DNA of 64,000 nt from Datura wrightii (GCA_035772735.1 JASDFA010000003.1:125107001-125171000); one strand, 5' to 3'; shown: positions 34,001 to 47,106, numbered from the stretch's first letter. The notes: generated by a model not told the origin, from the letters alone. Numbers and translations: made by a program.

Positions 34001-37000
34001 ATTTCACTTATATTTAGTGAAAGCAGTTTGATTCTTTAGAACGTAATAGCTGAACATTTTAATAATATGAAATAAAAGAAATAAATCCAAATCTTGTCAT
34101 TCTTCTTTCTTCTAAATACTAATATTTTGAGATCAAAAGAAGGCTGTTCAAGTCTGTTTGTAAGAACTACAGGAGGGGACATCAAGATAGACTACAGTTC
34201 CTAAAAAGATTCTACCTGGCAGATGATAGTAGAATTGTAATATAAACCCACATTTTTGCTTGTGCAAATTTTTGTATATGCTACTAATTTTCCCATATAT
34301 TGTCTAATGATTACAGACACAATAAAGAGAATTTATTAAGCTAAGCAAAATGGTAAATAGGTTAACCAGAAGCCGTAAAAACTCAATTTCAACTTTCAAT
34401 TATCCTTTTTATTACCCTACTTACACTTTTCTGATTATTCCCATCTATACAATTCTTTTAAAGTGATAAGTCATCTAAAATTTGAAGAATAGAAGAATTA
34501 CATGAAAAAGTAAGATTGACACTAAATATGTTGCTAATATCATGTATTATCAAGTAGGATCCGTAGCTTCATCGTTAAACCAATTGTGTTCGCGTTTTAA
34601 CAGTTCATCATCTGAATTTGATAGTCTAACATAAGGCACTAGATTATTAGCAAAACGAATACTAGAGGGTAGACTTTAGCTTGTGATTTGAGAATGACCT
34701 CTCGAAAGGCATTAACTTTCCACCTTTTTTCACATGCACCGTTCATGCGTCACTGCGAAACACTTCTATATAAACACCTTTCCCCTCTCCTTTCTCTTCA
34801 AACAACTTTCGAATTGACTTATCTCTCATTTAAAAAAAATACTTCATTTTATCTCACGAAAACACCAAAAATATTTAATTTTTTGGATAATGATTTCTTT
34901 GCTCATATATTTGTTTGGGTGAATGGCCCTGTAATTATTAGGAAATTTCCATTAGGGCTAGTTGTGGAAGCTTGTATGAATGAACAAAGTTCTTTGTGTA
35001 ATCTTGGAAAGAGCTGATTGTATTGCATCTTTATGGAAAAAAGAACTTATGATTGCTAGAAACTTTACCTTTATGAAAAAAAATAGTTGCAACAGATTAA
35101 ATTACACAAATCAGTATATATATGTATGTTACACTAATCAGTATATATATGTATGTTACATTCAATAATAATATCACTTCTTTTATTTGAGTCATTTTTC
35201 GGACCATCTACGACTATGCTCCCTATTCGATGAAGTTTATTCGTTTTTGGAACTTTCTTGAAATTATGCATGATAGACTATGCAAGCAGATACGTAAGAC
35301 TTGTAGCGCAGGCACTTACAAGCACATACTTTCCTCAATAATATCAATCCTCATTGTGTTCCTTGCAAAAAAGACTCAATTCTCATCTCTGGATAAGCAT
35401 CCTACTGACAACCAAATGCTTGTGTGCTCAATGGCCAAACAATTACAGTCCAACTAAAATCTAGGAATCAATAATGTTGCACACACATCCTTCAGTCTAC
35501 ATATTCTAGCATGACGTCACAACTAACACTTGCTAGAAAGCAATATTCTTTCACATGATATTATCCAATGCCTAACTTATTGAACTATCTTGAGGTCCAA
35601 AGCTTTTACATTTCTGTAATTATTCAAATAGTAACTAAATTTGGCTAATACAGAGGTGAAGAAAACAATCATGTAACATGATTATTGACTGCAATTGTTA
35701 CTTAGAGTTAGGCTTCCCTTTGAAATTACTATAAAAGAGGTTGTCAATGAAATTAGCACATATTAAGCTATTAAGCAATAGCACCAAAAGAAAAAAATTA
35801 TATATTAACAAATGTATACCTCTAAATTGTGCTTTTGCAGTCTATTTAAGCTTACATGTTCTTTTTGTAACAAAAATGCAATCACCGCAATTAACTGACA
35901 TATGCTTTTTCGTCTCTCCCATCATCACTCTCATAGAACAAGCAATAGAGAATCTACCTGCAATATTCCCAACATAATAAATAATCGCAAATCAAAATTC
36001 AATAATAAATCATCAAGCTTTTACATAAAACCTAAAATTTCTCATCTAATGTCTTAAATATCCTTATAAAAGCAAAATGAATCAAGAGAAGAAAAAACCA
36101 TGAAATTGTATAAGCAGTCAAGTTCATATCATAGACGAGATAAGAAATTTTAATGCCACAAAATAATCCACCCTTTGTCAATTTCATTACTGGTAAAAAA
36201 AATAAAAAAGGATCTCATTGTTTGCGTAAAGTAAACCATAGTCCAAATGTAGATAGGTATCCTAGACACTGAGAATCAAAAAGGCGCTTATTGAGGGTTA
36301 ACATTGTAAGATAGGAACTCTACCTTTACAAGAGGCTTTAAGATTTTAGAAGGATGCACCACCACATATTTTGCAATACCCTAGATCTCATTGCAGATCC
36401 AATCACACCTTACGCACAAACAAATATACACACAAATCCTAGGACTGGCGTGTAAAAAGCCTTTACCTTTTAGAACAAGTCATAGAAAAGAATATTGAGA
36501 GTTCGAATGACATGCCAATTAAGAGTACTGTACACAAAGGACTGTGTGAACAAGAAATCCTAACAATTGCATTGAGAACAAGAAAGAGGACAATGAATAG
36601 CAAAACTTACCAATAGTTCTCACTGGAGAAAGGGACAGAAAGCTCGTCGAGGAAAACGATGGCAAATACCTTGTCGCAGAATAACTCCAGGTTGCTTATC
36701 GAACTTTGGCAGAAAGGAATTATGTAATTAACTTGCTAAGAAAAATTTCATTTGAATAAAATAACTTAATTAAGTAAATTGATTCTAAAGAGAGAGAAAA
36801 AAATCATTGGAGGGAATACCTAGCGGGACCAAAAAAATAGTGGAGGGAAGATTAAAAATTAGAACTTAAGGCATAGCCTTTAGTTGTTATTATTTCAATT
36901 GCCACTAAAAAGAGTTTGTTACTGGAAATTGTTCAATTGCCGCTGACGTATTACTTTGTGGACTGAATTAGCGATAATTAATTTATCTCCATTAAATAAT

Positions 37001-37033
37001 AGCCACTAAAAGATCCTTTTTGTAGTAGTGATA
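31074..37033. mobile_element. Non-autonomous CACTA (En/Spm) transposon, 31077-37030
   Basis: The left end CACTACAACAAAAAGG (31077) and right end CCTTTTTGTAGTAGTG (ending 37030) form terminal inverted repeats of about 28 bp with a few mismatches. The 3-bp target duplication is ATA at 31074-31076 and 37031-37033, as expected for CACTA elements. Both subterminal regions are crowded with TAGCGGCAAT/ATTGCCGCTA words, the kind of repeats bound by TNPA-type proteins. The 5954-bp interior has only short ORFs and nothing resembling a TNP2/TNPD transposase. It contains a diverged internal duplication (about 33230-33740 and 35825-36470). It sits inside the B LTR. Confidence 0.9.
34755..34880 (+). promoter_or_regulatory. 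Promoter-like segment inside the CACTA element
   Basis: CTATATAAACACC (34767-34779) is a good TATA box. It is followed by a CT-rich patch (CCCCTCTCCTTTCTCTTC) of the sort found around plant transcription starts. No recognisable ORF follows. It could be a captured host promoter or the element's own. Confidence 0.35.
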
Positions 37034-38097
37034 ATTCATAATTCACTTTCATGACAATACGAAAGAATATATATAACATCTCAAACATCAAACTCCACAT
37101 CACTTCAGTAACAATATCATATCAAATTCACTTTAGCAATTGAGTTTAACAGGGAAATTATCACAACAACTAATGTCTGGGGACCAATCCAACACATTAT
37201 CATTCCACACAAATACATATCATTACATAAAGTCCAACTCCTTCTAAACCATAAGCTATCTCGATTTGAAGGGTTCAAATGACAATCACTCTGTTGGAGC
37301 CTTGGCTTTCCTCAACGCTTCCGAACGTTCAAAGTCTAAAAATAAGAGATTAAAACAATTCAATAATCTACTACCGAAACAAGGGTTTTAAGGATTCAAA
37401 CCCAACCCATTCTACCCATTATCACAAACCACTTCGTTTCTATGGCTCAATTCTTAAACATTACCCCATCAAGCCCTCTTTAAGGGAACCTTTAAGGGTA
37501 AAATCTCAATTTCACCTAGTTCTAGGTCTGAATTTCCACATGCACCATGTTCTATAAGAACTACGCCTTAGGGAGTGGTCATTACTCTCTTTTAAAGTTA
37601 GAATCAACATCCATTAGTTCCCTATTCAACCTTATTTCTACCAATCTAGGGTTCTCTTACTAATAAAAACCACCATTAGGGGTCTCCCTCTTGATTCCTA
37701 GGTGTTAAGTAATCAACCCCAGAAGGAGTAAATTAAGTTTCTTAGAGAAGGGAAATTGAACTGCTCTAGGGAAAAATTGCCTCTAGCTCTTGGGATTTCG
37801 TGCTTTGGAAATAATGGGGTATAACCCCTAAAATCCCACTTAAAACCCACTTTTAGACTCCCGTCATCCGCTGCAGCAGACCCGCAATGGTGGTCAGGAC
37901 ACTGATATGACATATCCAATGGTTATTCTCTAGGTCTATTACAGCGGGACTCCAACCATTACGACGGTCTCAGTGCAGCGGAAATCCCACCACTGCAGTG
38001 GTCCTTCATAACCAGTAGCTCTCAATCCTGCTCTCAACCCACTCCCCGACACAAAATATTCACTATCTCTCACAATAACACCTTTCTATCCTCAACC
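37034..38097 (-). mobile_element. 3' LTR of element B, second part
   Basis: The LTR continues after the CACTA excision point, including a palindromic cluster of CCGCTGCAGCAGACCC / CCACCACTGCAGTGG words (37862-38005). No LTR terminus or polypurine tract is found. The sequence joins the integrase reading frame directly at 38097/38098, so the LTR start, polypurine tract and integrase tail have been deleted. Confidence 0.6.
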
Positions 38098-39060
38098 TAG
38101 GCGCCATACAGAGCTTCAAATGGCGCCATACCAATGCTCGAATAATAACTGTTTTTGTAAGAAAACTCCGCCAAGGGTAAGAATTTATCCCAATAGCCAC
38201 CAAAATCTATCATATAGGCTCGGAGCATGTCCTCTAACACTTGAATGGTCCTTTCTGATTGTCTATCTGGCTGCGGATGGAAGGCTGTACTCAAATCCAA
38301 CATGGTACTTAATTCTGCATGTAAAGTCCTCTAGAAATAGGAGGTAAACTGAGTACTCCTGTCTGACACGATCGAAATTGGCACCCCATGCAACAAAATC
38401 ACCTCCTTCACATACAGCTTGGCCAGCTTCTCAGCATTGTAAGTTACTTGGACAGGAAGGAAGTGGGCAGACTTAGTCAGTCTTTCAACAATGACCCAAA
38501 TAGAGTCAAACTTCCCTAATGTCTTTGGGAGACAAACCACGAAGTCCATTGCTATCCTCTCCCATTTCCAACTCTGGGATGGGCATTCTTTGAAGTACTC
38601 CCCCAGGATTCTGGTGCTCATACTTCACCCGCTGATAGTTTAAACACTGGGCAACATAATCAACAATGTCCCTCTTCATCCTTCCCCACCAATAATGCTG
38701 CTTCAAGTCATGATACATTTTAGTAACCCCAAGATGGATAAAGTACCTCGATTTGTGAGCTTCTATCAGGATGGTTTTAATTAGCTCATCAACCCGAGGA
38801 GTACGCACGTGTCCCTTTATCCTCAGGACCCCTTCGCCATCTAGCACTGCTTCCTTAGCTTCCTCCCGTGCAACCTTGTCTCGAATCTTACTCATCTTCG
38901 CATCCTCAAACTGTCTGGATTTTATCTCTTCTAACAGAGATGAAATAGCCTCCATTTTAGCTAGTATCCCACCTGTTTCTATCTATGAAAGTCTCATTAG
39001 GCTGTTCACTTGTTTCTGGACTTCTCTAGCCATCAGCTGCTGAGTAGCTTCTAAGTAAGC
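38098..39060 (-). pseudogene. Integrase of element B, truncated
   Basis: In minus-strand order: zinc-binding region (SRYFIHLGVTKMYHDLK, then CLNYQRVKYEHQ, where the second CxxC cysteine is Tyr), catalytic core (WERIAMDFVVCLP with the first Asp, SIVSDRSTQFT with the second, then SERTIQVLEDML with Glu), and AEFSYKNSYYSSIGMAPFEALYG. The frame changes between 38621 and 38506 and again near 38320. Coding ends abruptly at ALYGA where the LTR joins, so the last third, including any chromodomain, is missing. Confidence 0.8.
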
Positions 39061-39635
39061 TAGACCGCCCATACTTACTGCTTAAGGCATCAACCACCAT
39101 GTTTTCCTTCCCCGGGTGATACAGGATTGTCACATCATAGTCCTTTAGAAGTTGCATCTATGTTCTCTATCTCAAATTGAGATCTTTCTAGGAGAATACA
39201 TATTGCAGGTTGCGATGGTCTGTGAACACCTTGTACCAAGCCCGTACAGGTAGTGCCTCCATATTTTCAGGGCGAACACCACAGTTGCAAATTCTAGCAT
39301 GTGTGGGGTAATTCTTCTCATGCACCTTCAACTGCCTCAAATCATAATCAATGACTTGTCCTTCCTTCATTAACACAACACCCAACCCAAACTGTGAGGC
39401 ATCACAATAAACTACAAAATCTTTACCTTCCATTTGTAGGGCCAATTGGTGCCGTGGTTAGCAGGATTTTTAGCTTCTTCAAATTCCTCGGACCATTGAA
39501 AAGGCACATCCTTCTGAGTCAACCTCATCAACACCGAGGCAATAGATGAAAATCCCTTCATAAATCGGCGATAGTAACTAGCCAGCCCCATGAAACTCTG
39601 AATCTCTATCACCATAGTAGGCCTAGCCCTGTTTC
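39061..39635 (-). pseudogene. RNase H domain of element B, broken
   Basis: The minus strand encodes the connection region (EIQSFMGLASYYRRFMKGFS, LTQKDVPFQWSEEFEEA), then RNase H blocks DFVVYCDASQFGLGVVLM with the catalytic Asp, QLKVHEKNYPTH and VFTDHRNLQYVFS. A frame change separates 39445 and 39412. It follows the RT and precedes integrase, the normal Ty3/gypsy order. Confidence 0.8.
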
Positions 39636-40345
39636 GGCCACCTCCACATTTGTGGACCCACCTTAATTCCCTTCCCTAAGACTATATGTCCCAGAAAAGA
39701 TATCAATTCTAGCATAAATTCACATTTGGTGAACTTCGAATACAACTTTTTTTCCTTCAGTAGCCCCAACATAATCCTCAAATGATTCTTATGTTCCTAC
39801 ATAGCTTAGAGTATACCAAGATATCATCAATGAACACGATTACAAATAAATCTAGATCGAGTTTAAAGATACCATTCATCAAGCTCATAAATGCTGCTGG
39901 AGCATTAGTGAGTCTGAAGGACATGACTAGGAACTCATAATGTCCATACCTGGTCCAAAAAGCCATCTTAGGGATATCCTCAGCACGAATCTTCAGCTGA
40001 TAATAGCCCAATCTCAGGTCAATCTTGGAGAACACCGCTGCTCCCTGTAGCTGATCAAACAAGTCATCTATTCAACGAAGAGAATATTTTATTCTGGATG
40101 GTTACCTTATTCAACTGGTATGATCAATGCACGTCCGCATAATACTGTCTTTTTTTTACAAACAAGACCGGGGCACCCCATGGAGAGACACTCAGCCTGA
40201 TAAACCCCTTACTGAGAAATTCTTGCAACTATTCCGTAAGTTATCTCAACTCAATTAGTGCCATTTTGTATGGAAGAATAGAAATAGGTAGAGTCCTTGG
40301 CTCTAAATCTATATAAAGTCGATATCCCTGTACGACGGCATGCTA
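39636..40345 (-). pseudogene. Reverse transcriptase of element B, broken
   Basis: FDQLQGAAVFSKIDLRLGYY and FRLTNAPAAFMSLMNGIF lead to the catalytic box VIVFIDDILVYS (FIDD, the gypsy form of YVDD). Upstream pieces such as the GAPVLFVxKKD region (about 40150-40190) are interrupted by stops. Downstream the LY/CEF block (39720-39780) is also frame-shifted. Inactive. Confidence 0.75.
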
Positions 40346-40905
40346 GGTGGATCCGCGAGAAATACCTCTAGAAATTCACAACTACTGGGACTGACTCTAA
40401 GGAAGGACCCTCAGAACCGGTGTCCCAAATATGAGCTAGATATACTGAACACCCCCGCTTTATCAATTTGTGGGCACGAATATAGGAGACGAATTTCTTA
40501 CGAGCAAGGCTACAATTCCCTTTCCACTCCAACCTGGACGACCCTGGATCCGATATGGTGACTGTCTTAACATGAAAATCCAGAATAGCATGGTAAGGAG
40601 ACAACAAGCTCATCCTTAGAACCAAATCAAAATCTAACATGTCTAAGATCACCAAATCAACCAGAGTATCAAAACCAATGAGCAAAAATATAATCATGAC
40701 TGACCCTAGAATCCCCAACAGGAGTAGACACATGGATAGAAGTATCAAACACATCACAAGAAAGATTCAATCCCAAAGCAAGATAAGTAGAAACATAAAA
40801 AATAGTAGAACCAGGATCAAACAAAACATAGCCATTTTATCGGACACAAAAATTGTACCTGTGATAACAGCGTTGGAAGCCTCTGCCCTGGGCCCACCCG
40901 GGAAT
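40346..40905 (-). pseudogene. Aspartic protease region of element B, broken
   Basis: Pieces read as LFDPGSTYFYVST-like (about 40815-40780, across frames), then DFDLVLRMSLLSPYHAILD and YIRAHKLIKRGCSVYLAHI. The first is the D-x-G-S/T active-site loop. The second is the conserved (DF)DVILGMDWL block, here degraded to DFDLVLRMSLL. Several frameshifts. Confidence 0.65.
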
Positions 40906-42109
40906 GCATAGAAGTAGGCCTGATTACCCACTTGAGAACTTCTCTTGTTAGGCTGTGCAACCCCTCTATCGGATTGATTACCACCCCTTCCAATCAGAGC
41001 ACCTCCTCTACCTATCTGGGTTGCCACCTCTAACCACTAGCTGATTGAACAGGGAGTCCTGAGTAGCCTTGAGGTACCGGAGTCCTAACAAAAGAGCCAC
41101 AATAAGAACCCACCTTCTGAGCCTTCTTATCAGTATTCTTCGCATAACCATCCTGTTTCACCCCTTCACGTTCTTCACATACTTCACTACCTCCTGAAAG
41201 GTCTTACCTGCAGAGACTATCTGAACGACTGACAGTTGGAGACCCACATTCAGGCCTTTAACAAATTGTCTGATCCTCTCTTCCTCTATGGGAAGTAAGG
41301 GTAGAGTATACCTGGATAGTGAGTGAAATCAAGCCTCGTATGTTACAACTGAAGAGCTCCCCTGCTCGATAGTGGTGAACTCGTCTTGCCTCCCATCTCT
41401 CAGGGTACAGGGTACGTACTTCTCGAGAAAAGTGGAGTGGAACTGAGTCCAGGTCAATGGGGGTGACCCTGCTAGTCTGCGCTCCACAAAAGCCCTCCAC
41501 ACAGAGCTTAGCATCACCCATCAGCTGGAAGGTGACAAACTCTACCCTATACTTCTCCATTGACCCCATTTTATGGAGCCTCTCATGATAGTCAATTATG
41601 AATTCGTAGGTGTCCTCCGCCTCAGTACCATAGAAGGTGGGAGGCTTCATCTTGGTGAACCTCCAGAACAGGTAATTTTCCTCCCCAGTCTTTACCAACC
41701 CAACTACCAGCCTTGGGAACATCACAACCTCTAAAATATTGTCTATACGAGGAGCCATAGTAGCTACATATTGTATCCCCGTCTGCTGCCTTGCAGGATT
41801 CATTGGTGCTACCCCATTACCCACGAGGTCACTTAGAAGGTTAAGAACCTACGCCAGGACCTCAGAGGATGCTAGAGCGGCTGCAGCCTCTCCTTGAGTC
41901 AGAACTTTCACCTTCACAGCCACCCTCTCTTTGACTGTCGGTGGTATGGGAGATACTGACCTCTCTCGAACTGGAGCAGGAGCGTGGGCCCCTCTTCTAA
42001 CAGCGACAGGCCTCCGCCTGTGATTTCAGCCCCGTCCTCTACCACAAACTGCGGCTGCTACTGACTCGGGTACTTCCTCTTTGTTTCTACCTGCACGTGT
42101 TCTCACCAT
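40906..42109 (-). pseudogene. Gag of element B, broken
   Basis: It starts at ATG 42109 (MVRTRAGRNKEEVPESV). An in-frame TGA comes after CGRGRG and another stop after SSEVLA. The same frame continues through NYLFWRFTKMKPPTFYGTEA and EFVTFQLMGDAK. A frameshift near 41500 moves the rest to another frame (WRAFVERRLAGSPPLTWTQF, KYVPCTLRDGR). The later part reads LPIEEERIRQFVKGLNVGLQ and then a Gly/Arg/Gln-rich tail. I see no CCHC zinc knuckle in the tail. Confidence 0.8.
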
Positions 42110-42330
42110 CTATTAGAGAAGTAAAGAAAAGTGGTTAGATAACAATTTGGATCACTAGATACTAATTGGAATCAAGTAATCGAATGAAAAGGAAAGTAGA
42201 AGGGAGTTTTTCTAAAGTCCTGTAGCCTCTCAAATATAAGTTATGGACGTCTCTGCACCGATCTACGAGACTCTACTAGACCGGTCTTAGTGCATTGAGA
42301 TTGACGAACCTAGAGCTCTGATACCAACTT
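42110..42330 (-). promoter_or_regulatory. Leader and primer-binding site of element B
   Basis: GCTCTGATACCAACTT (42315-42330, plus strand) is the reverse complement of the TTGGTATCAGAGC primer-binding site for initiator tRNA-Met. The leader contains GAGACTCTACTAGACC and CTGTAGCCTC, shared with elements G, D and E. Confidence 0.8.
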
Positions 42331-42942
42331 TGTCATGATCCAAATAGATGTGATTGACACCCAAATTGACCCCCGGTGGGTGAACCAACCATTCCCAACT
42401 ATTTACACTCAAAACTGTAAACATTTTAGATGAATATAACACATTTGACAATAAATTGGTGAGTCATCGATATAATTTAAGGAACAAAAAATTAACTCCT
42501 ACAATAATACTCCCAGAACCTGATTGTCATTGCACTTTAAGACATCTATCTAACATTATCTAGGATTGAATCAAACCAAAATAAGTAAAAGCTGTACTTT
42601 CTAGACAAGTGACATCTTCGGAGGAGGAGTAGAATTACACATCCTGCGTCACTCACCTTTTAAATAGTCTACTGCTGCTCTAAAGGTGAGGTCAAGATGA
42701 GCTTTTAGGATCGGATTCTGTAGTCAGAAAAGAAGTGTAGGAGTAGCATCAGTATGAAACACAGTACTGGTAGGCATCATCGACTGACCTTACATAATAA
42801 TATACATACACACAGATAACAATATGCAATTATCCTAGAATAACATTCATACATAACCATACTCATTTAAGGAACTAAATCTACTTAGGTGCTAACTGGC
42901 CTGCTGATTGGATTGGACCATTGTTGCAACGGTCGCTTGACC
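42331..42942 (-). mobile_element. 5' LTR of element B, left part
   Basis: It begins TGTCATGATCC and aligns with 29778-30390. It is interrupted at 42943 by element C, with expected TSD TGACC (42938-42942). Confidence 0.75.
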
Positions 42943-45027
42943 TGTCAAGCACAACCTTGGGAGGCGTGACTGGCACTTAGTGCCACGCTGGACCCTGAGC
43001 TGACCTAGCCAGATATATACACCTCTGGTACATATCATCAACATATACACAAGAAAATAGATAGCTATATCTCGACACAAAATATAACCTTGGGCCGACT
43101 GGGCCGCAACACACTACCTGCAAAACATATCTAACCCAGCAGCTGCAATAATAATAAGATCCTATGCGGGCCGATAGGACCACCATACTGTCTAAATCAT
43201 AACAGAAGGAAAGCAGGAACATATATATAATTACAAGCCGACAAGGCTGCTAACATGTATCATGACTAGGCCCCACACAACCAACACACATATCGTAGCA
43301 CATATAGGCCCTACATGGCCAACAATGCACAACTAACTATGAACTATAGTCTGCAAGCCTCTAGAGTAGAATATTGGTCAGGACAGGGTCCCGACCTACC
43401 TATGAACTATACAACAAAAGATAGGAAAACCTCTATTATTTGGAAACTCTGAAGGAAAGGAGCTGAGCGATCTGCTAAATCTGAATAGCTGCTAAGGAGG
43501 TCCCGAAATGTGTTTGTCCGAACCTGCAAGAAAGTACACAGCACGCCATGCGTGGGTGTTAGTACAATATGTACTGAATATGTAAGACAATAATATATGT
43601 TGATAAAAGAACTGAAAGTAATCAGTAAGAAAGATAAGAGGTTAACCTGAGTAATCTCACAACCTGAAGTATAACTAACAAGTACATATACAAACAAGAA
43701 CCTAACTTGGCCCTCATAAGCTTGGAAGGTACAATCAGCATAGAATAACCTACCTGGACCTCATAAGCCCCGACAGGTATAGTTCAATCTATATAACCCT
43801 AACAATGTCATTAAGGTCCCAAAGGTAGCTATAACTAAACATGCCAGTCTCTGGGGTTGCAAATGATCCCTTTGGGCTCTTCTAACTGTATCTGAGCCCT
43901 CTGTGCTCCTGTAACTGCACCCTAAGCCTATAAGGCTCTACTGAGGGCCAGTAATACCGCTATGGCATAAAGAAAGTCCATACGTGAATAGACTTTGATA
44001 TGACCTTGTAGACCTGAATATAGTCCTCCCAGACATCATATAACTCATCTGAGCAATCTATAGCCCCATAGGCAATGACACAGTTAGCAATTCCGAGGCC
44101 ATTTAATGGGAGACCAAGCTAATAGGTTCAATCCCGACAAGGGGTACTATGCTATAACCTCAAATCTGCACGTAGCAACTAACCATAACATACGTACTTT
44201 CAACTTACTTACAAATGCATAGGTCATCTAATCTATACAATGAGAATAACTTGCCGAAGAGGTTAGGCTTAACATACCTCAACTGTCGACCGCTGCTCAC
44301 CTAATTCTGTTTCAACTAAGAACTGATATCCCCCTTCAAATGGTAGCTCTTACACCGAGGAGAAAAGGCTAACCTTAATTCAAGGTAGTGGCCAGCAACA
44401 ATATCAATAAATCACAATGATTAAAAATCAAAATTCGTCCAATTCGGCCCAAAACTTACGAATTTAAGAGAATTTAGAAGGTAAAAACACTTACTTATCA
44501 CTTGTAGATGTTTAGGACTTGATTAGAAATGATTTCTACGACTTCTACTCAGTGGGACTCCATCAACCTAGTCTTTATACGATATAACTTCGTAGATACA
44601 TTCTTCGTAGTCTTAGAAATCACTACCCAAGAAGAATTGATGTTTGAAGATGATTTAGTGGCGTAATCCGGCTTCAATTGATGAAACCCTTGTGAACCTA
44701 ATCGCCCAAGTCCTAACCTCCCTTTGAAATATTTAAAATGAATTAACTCATCACACTTAAACATATACATAGGGGAGACGGTGACCAGGGGTTTGCGGTG
44801 CGCCTCCCAACGCATCGAAACACGGGCACAAGGTGCCATTCCTTGCGCCGTGGGAGGGGCGTGACGTAGCGCCTGGTGTGCCCTTCCTCCAGCCTCAACC
44901 TTCCTCTTGCTTGATAGCGCACTCACGCATTCCTCCATTGTCCTTCTCCCATACGTGCCATTCTCTAAATAATCTCACAAGCACATGCACACGCCAACTA
45001 GTCAATAATAATTTACGGGGTGTAACA
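42943..45027 (-). mobile_element. 3' LTR of Tekay-type element C
   Basis: TGTCAAGCAC (42943) to GGGGTGTAACA (45027), 2085 bp. It contains the hairpin block (43539-43575), splice-acceptor-like CTTTCAG and donor-like GAGGTATGTTAAG (about 44280) on the minus strand, a TATA-like AAACATATACATAGG (44758-44772) and a GC-rich cluster at 44775-44880. Confidence 0.8.
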
Positions 45028-45062
45028 TCATCCCCCCGTAGGATCATTCATCCTCGTACGTA
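45028..45062 (-). promoter_or_regulatory. Polypurine tract of element C
   Basis: The minus strand reads GATCCTACGGGGGGATGA just before the 3' LTR. Confidence 0.7.
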
Positions 45063-45317
45063 ATCTAACCTTGGGAGATTCTGTTCTTTACACTTTGCCC
45101 AAAAATTTGGGCAGAGTCTCCTCTGTAATATGGACTATCTGGAAACCTGAAACATAGAAACGTTCAATACAAGTGCCTCAAAGGACGCTACAACAACTAA
45201 ATAACATAATTCAATATGTATGTAAGCAATTGGAAACATTAGCAACAAAGGCAACAATATAACACTCGAGAACTACCTCATAATTGTAACTGCCTGAGTC
45301 CACGTACTGTCATCATA

Positions 45318-46640
45318 AGGTCTGGAACAAGTGAGTATATCTAGACCTCATGTCATCCTCAGTTTTCCAAGTCATCTCTTCTACATTTTTGTTCCTCCAT
45401 AGGACTTTAACGAAGGCTACATCCTTGGTTCTCAATCTACGGACCTGTCGATCTAGAATAGCTATTGGAGTCTCCTCTTAGGACAGTTTTTCTGTGACTT
45501 GAACATCCTCAACTGGGACAACCCAAGACAGGTCTCCTATGCACTTCTGTAGCATCGACACATAGAAGATTGGATGAATAGATTCTATCCCCGAAGGCAA
45601 TTCTAACTCATAGGCCACTTGGCCTATCTCCCGGAGGATCTAGTATGACCTAATGAATCTAGGGCTAAGCTTGTCCTTCTTGCCAAATCTCATAATGCCC
45701 TCCATTGGCGAAACTTTCAGGAATACCCAGTTGTCGACATCAAACTCTAAGTCTCTATGCCACACATCGAAATAGGACTTTTGATGACTCTGAGCTGTCA
45801 GCAAATGCTCTCTGATAAGTTTTGCTCTTTCTTCTGATTGATGTATCATATCAAGTATGATCAGCCTTGACTTACCTACTTCAAATCCTCCTATAGGGGA
45901 CCTGCATTTTCGCCCATATAAAGCCTCGTAAGGCACCATCTAAATGGTGGAATGTTATTGTATGCTAACTCAATAAGAGGTAGGTGCTTGTCCCAGCTCC
46001 CTCTGAAGTCTAACACACACACCCGCAATATATCCTCTAGTGTTTGAATGGTGCGCTCTGCTTGGCTGTCTGTTTAGGAATGAAAAGTGGTACTCAAATT
46101 AACCTGCGTCCCCAAACCTTTTTGAAACAACTTCCAAAACCTAGCTATGAATTATTCCCTTCTGTCAGAAATGATAGACACTGGGACACCATGCAGCCGG
46201 ACTATCTCTTTAAGATATAAATCAACATAATTTTCAGATGAAAACGTAGTTCTAACTGGCAAGAAATGGGCTGATTTCGTCAGCCGATCCACAATAACCC
46301 AAATGGAGTCAAATTTAAACCTGGTGCGAGGTAAACCTGTAACAATGTCCATATTAATTGCTTCCCATTTCCACATAGGCACGACTATCTCCTGAGTCAG
46401 CCCTCCAGGTTTTGACTTTTGCTTTTGTCTGCTAGCAATTGGGACACTATGCTACAAACTCAGCAATATCTTTCTTCATTCCATGCCACCAATAGATCTC
46501 CTTTATTTCGTGGTACATTTTTGTCGAACCCCGATGAAAAGAATAACGAGAATAATGTACCTCTGCCATAATCTGCTGATGAAGCCCTGCCACATCCAGT
46601 ATGCAGAGTCGACCTCTAAATCTCAGGACACTATCTCCCG
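45318..46640 (-). pseudogene. Integrase with chromodomain-like tail, element C, broken
   Basis: Zinc-binding region near 46560-46430 retains CPNC, though with stops. The core has MPMWKWEAINMDIVTGLPRT and SAHFLPVRTTFS, then VSIISDR (second Asp). Stops and frame changes follow before PYEALYGRKCRSPIGGFEVG and VFLKVSPMEGIMRFGKK. The C-terminal stretch ILDRQVRRLR ... VLWRNKNVEE matches Tekay chromodomain-type tails, which target insertion to chromatin. Order and strand agree with the LTR and polypurine tract. Confidence 0.75.
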
Positions 46641-46656
46641 TTATCTAAAAGGCCAA

Positions 46657-47106
46657 TTACCCCCCTTTCTGAAACTTGTTTCTGAGTTGTGCTAGGCTTG
46701 GGTCTTCATACTGTCGTTCTTTCACTTCCACCACCAGAGATGACACTACCATATTCTTAATCACAACCCCACTATCATTTGAATCTACTACCTGGACTGC
46801 TAGACTAGCTATCTGGTGCAATTCTCGAGCCATTTCCTTCTTTTCTGGCCTCAAATATGATAAGCTGCCAATAGATATGTGGCTTAGGGTATCGGTTACA
46901 ATATTAGCCTTCCCTGGGAAATACAAAATGTTCACATCATAGTCTTTCAGCAACTCCAGCCAACAACGTTGTCAAAAATTGAACTCTTTCTGTGGAAAAA
47001 CATACTAGAGGCTTGTGTGATTAGTGAATATATCTACCTGAACACCATATAAATAATTCCTCCAAATTCTTAGAGCATGGACAACTGCAACTAGTTCAAA
47101 ATTAGG
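46657..47106 (-). pseudogene. RNase H fragment of element C
   Basis: It reads NFELVAVVHALRIWRNYLYG, VDIFTNHTS and LKDYDVNILYFPGKANIVTD, the last part of the gypsy RNase H and its link to integrase. Coding stops abruptly near 47106, where LTR sequence begins. RT, protease and gag are deleted. Confidence 0.75.

Noticed and set aside
44549..45063. ORFs on both strands in the C LTR
   Set aside because: They lie over the GC-rich repeat cluster, where stop codons are scarce; no domain.
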